DNA of 64,000 bases from Candidatus Coprenecus stercoripullorum (GTDB taxonomy: Bacteria > Bacteroidota > Bacteroidia > Bacteroidales > UBA932), in assembly GCA_018715745.1 (NCBI GenBank), contig DVLA01000020.1, positions 1 through 64,000 on the forward strand, given 5' to 3'. The notes beneath the pieces were generated by a model. The model was given only the letters and a program-made list of their open reading frames with translations, was not told where the DNA came from and ran no database searches. A program made the position numbers and the translations under genes. Below, one piece after another: positions 44,054-50,994 of the stretch (within the stretch, counting starts at the first letter, position 1; every line of letters begins with the position of its first letter).

Positions 44054-45454
44054 CTAATGCCGCCGCCCGGCAGCCGGCCCAAGCCGCAAAAGGGACAGGA
44101 CGGCCCCGCATACAGTAAGGGCCGAGGCCATAAGCATGGCCTTTTCAGGAGCACCGTCCCCGTATATATTGAACATAAACGCCACTATGGCCGCACCGGC
44201 CGCCTGTCCAGTAAGCCTGGCGGTAGATATCATCCCGCTTGCGCTCCCGGCCCTGTGGTTGGGTGCGGAATTAAGCAGGAGGAAATTATTAGGCGACTGG
44301 AAAAACCCGAATCCGGCACCGCAAAGCATAAGCCTCCAGACAATATCGAAATGAGAGGCGTTTTCCGGCACGAATGACAGCAGTACACAGCCGGCACTCA
44401 TAAGCAGCAGACCCGACGAACCCACCGCACCTGGATGCACCTTGCCGGTTACGGCACCGGCAAGAGGGGCTATGAACATCACGACAAAAGGCCATGAAGT
44501 CATTACTATTCCGGTTTCAACGGCATTCATTCCGAAAGTATGCAACAGGAAAAAAGGCATGCCTACCAACACCAGGGTCTGTGCGGCATAGGATACGACG
44601 GAAGTAAATACCGATATGGTAAAAACAGGTATTTTAAGCAAGTCCAAAGGCAGCATGGGATACCTGCGATGCAGCTGCGTCCTTATATAAACCCATGCGG
44701 CAAGTACAAGCATTACAGCCCCGCCTGCCACAAGACAGGCCGGGGCGCCGTGGGAATACATCTCGACGCATCCTATGAGAAGCCCGAAAACGGCGGCATT
44801 GAGCAGGGCATCACGGAAATGGAAACGCCGGCCTTCCACATGGGTCGGATTCTCAGGCAGAAACCTGAATCCCATCAGAAACGTGACAATCCCGGCGGGA
44901 ATATTGATTGCAAACAGCCAGTGCCATGAAGCCACAGAAAGTATCGCGGCCGCAATAGACGGGCCGGAAACTGCCGCCAAAGCCACGACCGTGGCATTCA
45001 TGCCTATCCCCCTTGCCAGATAACGCCTGGGAAAAATGAGTTTGGCAACAGAAGTATTCACACTCATCATCATGGACGCACCGAATCCCTGGAATGCCCG
45101 GGAAAATATGAGCATCGGCAGGGAATCGGACAGGAAACAAAAAAGGGAGGCGACTGTAAAAACGGCTACACCCGACAGATAGACACGCTTGTAGCTGAAT
45201 ATTTCCCCAAGATTGGAGAAAGGCAGCAAAGTCATGACGATCACAAGCTGGAAAGCATTTACAACCCAGATGGAATCGGCAGGGGAGACCCCGAGGCGGG
45301 CCGCTATCGTAGGCAAGGCCACGTTACAGATATTACCGTCCACAACGGACAGGAATATCCCGCAAAAGACGGAGAACATGGCATAGTATATCCGCGGTTT
45401 CCCCAAACCGTCCCATTGCGGATTGCCCGTTATCCTCTCCTGTTTCTCTGTCAT
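44054..45454 (-). CDS. MFS efflux transporter, DHA2 (EmrB/QacA) type
   Basis: A 466-residue multi-drug-type transporter with about fourteen membrane segments. The N-terminal signature L-S-V-V-D-G-N-I-C-N-V-A-L-P-T-I is the DHA2 motif with its conserved membrane acid (L-D-x-T-I-V-N-V-A-L-P in the family). The start is ATG 45454 (M-T-E-K-Q-E-R-I-T-G-N), 30 bases after the promoter; the ORF-track start at 45622 overlaps the divergent gene's promoter. Exporter of an unknown drug or metabolite. No adaptor or channel gene adjoins it. Confidence 0.9.
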   Translation of the reverse strand: MTEKQERITGNPQWDGLGKPRIYYAMFSVFCGIFLSVVDGNICNVALPTIAARLGVSPADSIWVVNAFQLVIVMTLLPFSNLGEIFSYKRVYLSGVAVFTVASLFCFLSDSLPMLIFSRAFQGFGASMMMSVNTSVAKLIFPRRYLARGIGMNATVVALAAVSGPSIAAAILSVASWHWLFAINIPAGIVTFLMGFRFLPENPTHVEGRRFHFRDALLNAAVFGLLIGCVEMYSHGAPACLVAGGAVMLVLAAWVYIRTQLHRRYPMLPLDLLKIPVFTISVFTSVVSYAAQTLVLVGMPFFLLHTFGMNAVETGIVMTSWPFVVMFIAPLAGAVTGKVHPGAVGSSGLLLMSAGCVLLSFVPENASHFDIVWRLMLCGAGFGFFQSPNNFLLLNSAPNHRAGSASGMISTARLTGQAAGAAIVAFMFNIYGDGAPEKAMLMASALTVCGAVLSLLRLGPAAGRRH

Positions 45455-45484
45455 TTTTCGGGTTCTGTCATAAATACGGTTCCG

Positions 45485-45492
45485 CAAAAGTA
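45485..45492 (-). promoter_or_regulatory. Bacteroidota -7 element TACTTTTG for the DHA2 transporter
   Basis: On the minus strand TACTTTTG lies 30 bases ahead of ATG 45454. It is divergent from the element at 45577. Confidence 0.55.
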
Positions 45493-45576
45493 CATAAAAA
45501 CAATGTCTCCGGCACTCCCGCAACCATAATGGCAAAAACAGCCGGCCCGTCCGCCCGCAAAATATGTGAATTTTAT

Positions 45577-45584
45577 TATTTTTG
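45577..45584 (+). promoter_or_regulatory. Bacteroidota -7 element TATTTTTG for the M49 peptidase
   Basis: TATTTTTG lies 28 bases before ATG 45613 and decides against the track's start at 45529, which is upstream of it. Confidence 0.6.
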
Positions 45585-45612
45585 CAGAAAGTACAAACAA
45601 ATATCGCGACAA

Positions 45613-47256
45613 ATGAAAACAATCTCCGTTAAATCCGTCTGTTCCGTACTGCTCGGAGTGACGGTAATCGCGGGCGCGACAGCCTGCCAGCAAAAAGCAG
45701 AATCCCCCATGAAACAGAAAGTTGAAGAATATGCCTCCTTTGAACTGACATCGCCACTGGCTTCACAGCTCAGCGATAATGAAAAACAGATAGTAGGACT
45801 GTTTTTCCAGATAGGGGAGATTGCCGACGGCCTCTTCTGGAAACAGACGTTCGGCGACAAGAGCCTGATGGATACGATTTCCGACCCCTATGCAAAACAG
45901 TTTGCCCGGATCAATTACGGGCCATGGGACAGGCTTGATGACAACAGGCCCTTTATCGGCGGCTACGGTGCAAAACCGGATGTATGCACATATTACCCTG
46001 CAGACATCACATACGAGGAATTCAATGCATTCAAGGATCCCGACAAGTCTTCGTGGTACACTGTACTGCGCAGGGACGAGGACGGCAGGCTGAAAACCGT
46101 CTGGTATCACCAGGAATATGCGGAGGAAGTGGAAAGCATGTGCGGGCTGATGCAGAGAGCGGCCGACATGGCAGAGGACCCGGGCTTGAAAAATTATCTT
46201 CTCAAACGCATAGAATCATTCAGGACAGACAATTATCTTCCCAGCGACCTTGCATGGATGGACATGAAGGACAGCAGGATAGATTTCGTTATCGGGCCAA
46301 TAGAAAGCTACGATGACAAATTCCAGGAGACCAAGACATCATACGAGGCCTTCATTCTCCTCAAGGACACCGAACGCAGCAAGGACCTGGCCAAGTTCGT
46401 GGCAATGCTTCCCGATCTCCAGAAAGAGCTGCCCTGCAAGCCGGAATACAAGACATTCGTACCCGGGACTTCTTCAGACCTGAACGTATATGATGTAGTC
46501 TACTATGCCGGTGACTGCAATGCCGGCAGCAAAACCATTGCCATCAACCTCCCCAATGACGAAAGGGTGCATGCAATGAAGGGTACAAGAAGGCTTCAGC
46601 TGCGCAACTCCATGAAAGCCAAATTCGACAAGATACTCATGCCGATAGGCGAACTTGTCCTTGCCCCCGAATTTCACGGCAACCTGAATTTCGATGCGTT
46701 TTTCTGGAACGTAACGTTCCATGAAGTGGCCCACGGCCTGGGTATCAAGGAAACCATAAACGGCAAGGGCAGCGTAGATGCGGCAATGGGAACTGAAAAA
46801 ACCTCATGGGAAGAAGCCAAGGCCGACATACTCGGACTCTTCATGGTCTGCCGCCTGATTGAAAAAGGGGAAATTACGAATATTACCGTTGAAGATGCCA
46901 TTACCACATATATCGCCGGCATACTCCGTTCTGTCCGTTTCGGCGCCGCATCCTCTCATGGAAAAGCGAATATGATGTGTTTCAACTACATGGAACAGCT
47001 GGGCGCTTTCAGCCGCAATGCCGAAGGCCTGTACACCATAGATTTCGCAAAGGCGAAGCAGGCCATAAACAGCTGGGCAGACCTGATTATCACAACCCAG
47101 GGTAACGGCGATGTAGAGTTCGCCACCGAGTTCAGAGAGAAGAACGGAGGCATAACACCCGCCCTTCAGGCCGATCTGGACAGAATCAACAATGCCGGTA
47201 TTCCAAAGGATATCCAGTTCATCCAGGGCTATGACGTGCTGTTCGGCAAGAACTAA
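45613..47256 (+). CDS. M49-family (dipeptidyl-peptidase III-like) zinc lipoprotein
   Basis: A 547-residue exported zinc peptidase relative. A lipoprotein signal ends A-G-A-T-A-C. The metal site is H370-E-V-A-H374-G-L-G with a downstream glutamate in E-E-A-K-A-D (E400/401). Classic DPP III has a six-residue H-E-x-x-G-H; this five-residue H-E-x-x-H form is the version of the Bacteroidota M49 branch, often misannotated as dihydrofolate reductase or Nudix. It probably cleaves dipeptides at the envelope. Its end overlaps the following gene by 26 bases. Confidence 0.85.
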   Translation: MKTISVKSVCSVLLGVTVIAGATACQQKAESPMKQKVEEYASFELTSPLASQLSDNEKQIVGLFFQIGEIADGLFWKQTFGDKSLMDTISDPYAKQFARINYGPWDRLDDNRPFIGGYGAKPDVCTYYPADITYEEFNAFKDPDKSSWYTVLRRDEDGRLKTVWYHQEYAEEVESMCGLMQRAADMAEDPGLKNYLLKRIESFRTDNYLPSDLAWMDMKDSRIDFVIGPIESYDDKFQETKTSYEAFILLKDTERSKDLAKFVAMLPDLQKELPCKPEYKTFVPGTSSDLNVYDVVYYAGDCNAGSKTIAINLPNDERVHAMKGTRRLQLRNSMKAKFDKILMPIGELVLAPEFHGNLNFDAFFWNVTFHEVAHGLGIKETINGKGSVDAAMGTEKTSWEEAKADILGLFMVCRLIEKGEITNITVEDAITTYIAGILRSVRFGAASSHGKANMMCFNYMEQLGAFSRNAEGLYTIDFAKAKQAINSWADLIITTQGNGDVEFATEFREKNGGITPALQADLDRINNAGIPKDIQFIQGYDVLFGKN

Positions 47257-48211
47257 ATTCGCGATACCCTGCATATTGGCGCTTGTCATAATACCGTCCT
47301 GCCGCACTGACAGCGGCAGGACCGGTATGTTTATACCGGATCCTCCGGACTGGTCCGATACGGCGGCGTGGTACATTTCCGGAACAGCTGCGGGCAATGT
47401 CGGGGAAGTCCCGGAAGCGGATATTTTCTACATACTTCCCACATGTATATGGGACTGGACGGACACGGAAGGACGGACATCCCGCTATTCTGACTATACC
47501 CGGGAAGAACATACCGAAGCATTCCGCCCGTCAGCCGATCTTGCCGAAAAGATATTCGCCCAGGGGCGGTATGGGTTTTACTGCCCGTATTACAGGCAAA
47601 TATCCCTCAATGTATGGGAAGAAGGCGAAAATGCAGTAGAAAGGCTGTTCCCCGTGGCCATGGAAGACATAGCCTCGGCTTTCAGCTATTATATGGAGAA
47701 TTATAATAACGGCCGGCCGTTTATAATCGCCGGGTTCAGCCAGGGGGCCAAAGGCGTCATAGAAACAGTCAAACGGATGCCGGCGGAAATATCGGAAAGG
47801 ATGGTAGCCGCCTACGCCATCGGCTACAGGATATCGGAAGAAGAACTGGAGAAATACCCGCAGCTCCGGCCGGCTTCCGACTCTGCCGGTACAGGATGTA
47901 TCGTATGCTACAACTCCGCAGCCTCTCCCGAAGCTGCCTGCGCGGTCCTATCCCCCTCCGACATCTGCATCAATCCTGTAAACTGGACCACAGACTCCAC
48001 CCCCGCCATCCTCAACGACTCCGTCACCGTCACCATCGATACTGACCACCACCTGCTGATAGTAGACGGCCTCGACCCGGAACAGTACTGGGTGCCTTCC
48101 CTGGCTCCCATGTTTCCCAAAGGCAACTACCACCTGCAGGAACTCACGCTCTACCAAGACCACCTGCGAAGCAACACAGCACTCCGCATCCGGAATTTTT
48201 CAGACAGATAA
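47231..48211 (+). CDS. DUF3089-type alpha/beta hydrolase lipoprotein
   Basis: A 326-residue alpha/beta hydrolase. From ATG 47231 (M-T-C-C-S-A-R-T-K) a lipoprotein signal ends I-I-P-S-C. The nucleophile elbow is G-F-S-Q-G-A-K, and P-D-W-S-D-T-A-A-W near the N-terminus and F-Y-C-P-Y-Y-R-Q are DUF3089 features. The family is predicted to be serine esterases or lipases, but the substrate is unknown. The start lies inside the M49 gene, a 26-base overlap. The longer track start at 47192 is also inside it and lacks a better signal. Confidence 0.82.
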   Translation: MTCCSARTKFAIPCILALVIIPSCRTDSGRTGMFIPDPPDWSDTAAWYISGTAAGNVGEVPEADIFYILPTCIWDWTDTEGRTSRYSDYTREEHTEAFRPSADLAEKIFAQGRYGFYCPYYRQISLNVWEEGENAVERLFPVAMEDIASAFSYYMENYNNGRPFIIAGFSQGAKGVIETVKRMPAEISERMVAAYAIGYRISEEELEKYPQLRPASDSAGTGCIVCYNSAASPEAACAVLSPSDICINPVNWTTDSTPAILNDSVTVTIDTDHHLLIVDGLDPEQYWVPSLAPMFPKGNYHLQELTLYQDHLRSNTALRIRNFSDR

Positions 48212-49537
48212 ATGAGACTCCGCCATCCTCTCTGCACGATAATCGCAGCTGCTGTCCTCGTCCCTGCTTCCTGTTCCGACCGAAGCGGGCAGGTGAGTTC
48301 CGCGCTGGCTACAGCCGACTCGCTGATGCTGACTCAGCCGCAGGCAGCCCTCGACATCCTGAGCGGCATCGACAGCGCCCTGGTCAGAAGGATGGACCGG
48401 AGCGAAAAAGTCTTCTACACCATGCTCAGGACCGAAGCCGAGTACAAATGCTGGCTGCCGGTGGCGAAAGACACGGCCATATCCGAGGCAGTGAGGTACT
48501 ACAGCCGCCGCGGACCGAAGGACAGGCTGGCACGGGCACTAACCATGCAGGGAGCGGTGCTCTCCGAGCTGGGAGACGCTGAAGGTGCGATGGCTGCATA
48601 TAAGGAAGCGGAGCCGATAACGGAGCGCGGCGGAGACCTCGAGCAGCTCGGACTGATCAATATCAGAATCGGGGAACTTTATCAAAGAAGCTTCATCAAT
48701 GCCTCAGCAGCAATAGCCAGATACCGGAAAGCCCTGAACTGTTTCGAGGAGGCAGGGCTGCCGGAAAGAATCATGTACACACATTCTTCCATTGCACGGA
48801 TGCTCATGCTGGACTCCGCAGATAAGGCCATCCCCCACCTTGAAAAAGCGATATCAATGGCGGAACAATCCGGGAACAGGTCCTTAACCCTCTCGTGTCT
48901 TGAGCTATACAGTCACTATTATTACTCAAGGCAAGACTTCCGAGGGATAATATCCGCAACAAGGAGAGCCCTGCCGGCATACAGGACAGGTGCGCAAAAC
49001 GGTGAAGAAGAGAACATGTTCAATGCGCTATTCTATAATGCTGCATTGGCATACTGCAGAATGGACCTGCCGGATTCGGCAAGAACCGCTGTTGAGAAGA
49101 TGGAAATGAACTCGTCCATAGACAGCATGATGGTCTACTATGCATGCGCGGAGATAGCCAGGACAGAGGAGAGATGGAAGGATGCGGACAAGTTCAGCAA
49201 CAAATCCAGGGACATCAACAAAAGAATCATAGCCGCAGCATACGATGAGAACATATATTCCCTGGAAAAAGAACTTGACTTCCAGAAAATAGCTTCAGAA
49301 CGGGACAAAGCGGAAGAGCGTCAGAAAATCTCAATATTCGTTTCTCTGCTCGCAGTATCATTACTTGGTATGGCTGTCCTCATTCTCTATTCCCGCAACA
49401 AAAAACTGAGGGCAGAAGGTGCGCTTCTTCTGGCATCCATCCGCTCATACGGACACGATGCGGCGGCCAAAGCCAGCCTGACTGTAAAAAATGAGCAGAC
49501 CGAACAGATAATGATGAATATGGTCGCCCTGATATGA
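48212..49537 (+). CDS. TPR-membrane regulator truncated by an in-frame TGA
   Basis: This 441-residue lipoprotein-like sensor has a signal (V-L-V-P-A-S-C), several TPR repeats (residues ~30-330), a coiled coil (L-E-K-E-L-D-F-Q-K-I-A-S-E-R-D-K) and one membrane segment (V-S-L-L-A-V-S-L-L-G-M-A-V-L-I-L). The TGA at 49535-49537 ends it after M-V-A-L-I, but the same frame stays open for 119 further codons that encode the missing DNA-binding region. CGA (Arg) to TGA is a plausible single transition, since L-I-R-E-L-N-D-S-Y-F would be a normal linker. It directly follows the DUF3089 gene with no gap. Confidence 0.7.
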   Translation: MRLRHPLCTIIAAAVLVPASCSDRSGQVSSALATADSLMLTQPQAALDILSGIDSALVRRMDRSEKVFYTMLRTEAEYKCWLPVAKDTAISEAVRYYSRRGPKDRLARALTMQGAVLSELGDAEGAMAAYKEAEPITERGGDLEQLGLINIRIGELYQRSFINASAAIARYRKALNCFEEAGLPERIMYTHSSIARMLMLDSADKAIPHLEKAISMAEQSGNRSLTLSCLELYSHYYYSRQDFRGIISATRRALPAYRTGAQNGEEENMFNALFYNAALAYCRMDLPDSARTAVEKMEMNSSIDSMMVYYACAEIARTEERWKDADKFSNKSRDINKRIIAAAYDENIYSLEKELDFQKIASERDKAEERQKISIFVSLLAVSLLGMAVLILYSRNKKLRAEGALLLASIRSYGHDAAAKASLTVKNEQTEQIMMNMVALI

Positions 49538-49897
49538 GAACTCAACGATTCCTATTTCCGCTACGGCAGCACCAGCGCATTTCCAGAGAAAATAAAAACC
49601 GTCATCGAGAAATTCTTCCCGAAAAAAGACACTCCGGACAGAATATACGATATATGCAATAATCTGTATCCCGGAACCCTTGCAGACATCAGAAGCACTT
49701 ATCCGCATCTTACGGAGAACGACATATTCCTTATAGCGCTCATGGCCTGCGGTCTGCCCACAGGCGCTATATGTGCGATAAAAAGGGTGAGCGAAAATGC
49801 TGTAAACGTGCATAAATCGAGGGTCGCCTCGAAGATGAGACTTGACGGGCCTCTCTCAGATTTTGTATCCAGAACGTTCGTAAAGCACAAACAATAA
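49538..49897 (+). pseudogene. In-frame continuation of the TPR regulator: HTH-type DNA-binding part after the TGA
   Basis: Reading on from the TGA gives E-L-N-D-S-Y-F-R-Y-G, a helical linker, and a LuxR-like helix-turn-helix region (L-T-E-N-D-I-F-L-I-A-L-M-A-C-G-L-P-T-G-A-I-C, then N-V-H-K-S-R-V-A-S-K-M), ending at TAA 49895. There is no start codon of its own near the beginning. It is the DNA-binding end of the 48212 gene. Without stop-codon readthrough it is not translated, so the regulator is probably inactivated or cut to its sensor half. Confidence 0.72.
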
Positions 49898-49984
49898 CTT
49901 ATCACTACACCGGGAACAGCCTGAATTCTAAATGCAAAACACCTGATTCTCAGGACTGTTTGCTTTGATAATGTCTGTTCAAAT

Positions 49985-50024
49985 TTATCAACTGTCAATC
50001 AATGTCTTACAATACAGTTGATAA
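49985..50024. repeat. 11-bp inverted repeat TTATCAACTGT ... ACAGTTGATAA upstream of the GLPGLI gene
   Basis: Perfect 11-bp arms are separated by 18 bases, and the pair ends 65 bases before the GLPGLI ATG. It has no T tract on either side, so a terminator is unlikely. It may be an operator for the adjacent regulator or a folded RNA leader. Function unknown. Confidence 0.55.
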
Positions 50025-50089
50025 CATCGGAAAACTTGTCTCAGCCGTTTCTTAACACTATATTGGGAAACTAACTAAAATTACAATTT

Positions 50090-50977
50090 ATGAATATTAA
50101 GATTTTCACACTAATCATTGTTTTATTCGCAACGAGCATGTCATTGTCAGCCCAGAGTTCCATGACTTTCATTAAAGGAAGGGATGGTCAGAATAATGTA
50201 TTGATTCTGCTGGATAGCAAGGCCTATCCTATCGATACCCTTGAGGGAATCCAGATGCGGGCAAACTATTCCTATGCTTTTGTAAGGGATACTGTAAGCG
50301 GATATACCGAGACCGGTACAGGCACATTGGAGATAGGCCGCAACTTCACGAAATACTGGGACTGGAAGCTTTTTGAAAGCGACTCTCTTGTAAGGAACGG
50401 ATGTGTCAGGTCTTATTCAAAAGTCCTTGACGGAGCTGAAGTAGACCAGATTACTCTGATGGAGATATTCATACATGACCTCAAAAGCGGGAAATGGGCC
50501 TGCACAGGCAGGGTTGGAACTCAGGATTTCCTGTACGAAGACGAGATCACCGATATGGTGTGGGAGATTTCAGACAGTGTATCTTTGGTTGCGGGATACA
50601 ATGCAGTAATGGCTACGTGCTCATTCCGCGGCAGGGACTACACTGCATGGTTTACTCCTGATATCCCTGTAAGTGCCGGACCGTGGAAGTTCTCGGGACT
50701 GCCAGGGCTTATCCTCTCAGTAAGGGATGCTGACGGTTACTATGACTTTAGTCTGAAAGGAATCTACAGTACCGCTGGCAGCATTTACATGACTGACTGG
50801 CTTTATCTCAAGACTAAGCGTGATAAATACATGGAAGCGAGAAACCTAATGGATACACGACCGGCAGTCGCCAAACAAAGGTACTGGGTAAATACGGATG
50901 TAGAATACCAACCGTCCAGAAAAGCACTGAAACAAAATATTCCCTTAGGAAATGAATACATAGAAAAAGATCTTTAA
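50090..50977 (+). CDS. GLPGLI family protein
   Basis: A 295-residue secreted protein with a signal peptide (cut near M-S-L-S-A-Q-S). The hallmark G-L-P-G-L-I-L appears in W-K-F-S-G-L-P-G-L-I-L-S-V-R-D-A-D-G-Y-Y. GLPGLI proteins are Bacteroidota-specific and often sit next to TonB-dependent-receptor-like outer-membrane proteins; their role is not established. It has a noticeably AT-richer start than its neighbours. It ends 17 bases before the following receptor-like gene and probably shares its transcript. A TATATTGG stretch 35-45 bases upstream only partly fits the -7 element. Confidence 0.87.
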   Translation: MNIKIFTLIIVLFATSMSLSAQSSMTFIKGRDGQNNVLILLDSKAYPIDTLEGIQMRANYSYAFVRDTVSGYTETGTGTLEIGRNFTKYWDWKLFESDSLVRNGCVRSYSKVLDGAEVDQITLMEIFIHDLKSGKWACTGRVGTQDFLYEDEITDMVWEISDSVSLVAGYNAVMATCSFRGRDYTAWFTPDIPVSAGPWKFSGLPGLILSVRDADGYYDFSLKGIYSTAGSIYMTDWLYLKTKRDKYMEARNLMDTRPAVAKQRYWVNTDVEYQPSRKALKQNIPLGNEYIEKDL

Positions 50978-50994
50978 GAAAATTCCCTGCAAAC

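Noticed and set aside
45529-45612. Extended N-terminus of the M49 peptidase
   Set aside because: It lies upstream of the TATTTTTG promoter and would bury the lipoprotein signal peptide.
49535-49537. TGA as selenocysteine codon
   Set aside because: The position lies in a linker before an HTH domain, where selenocysteine has no known role, and no SECIS-like hairpin was evident just downstream; a nonsense mutation is simpler.
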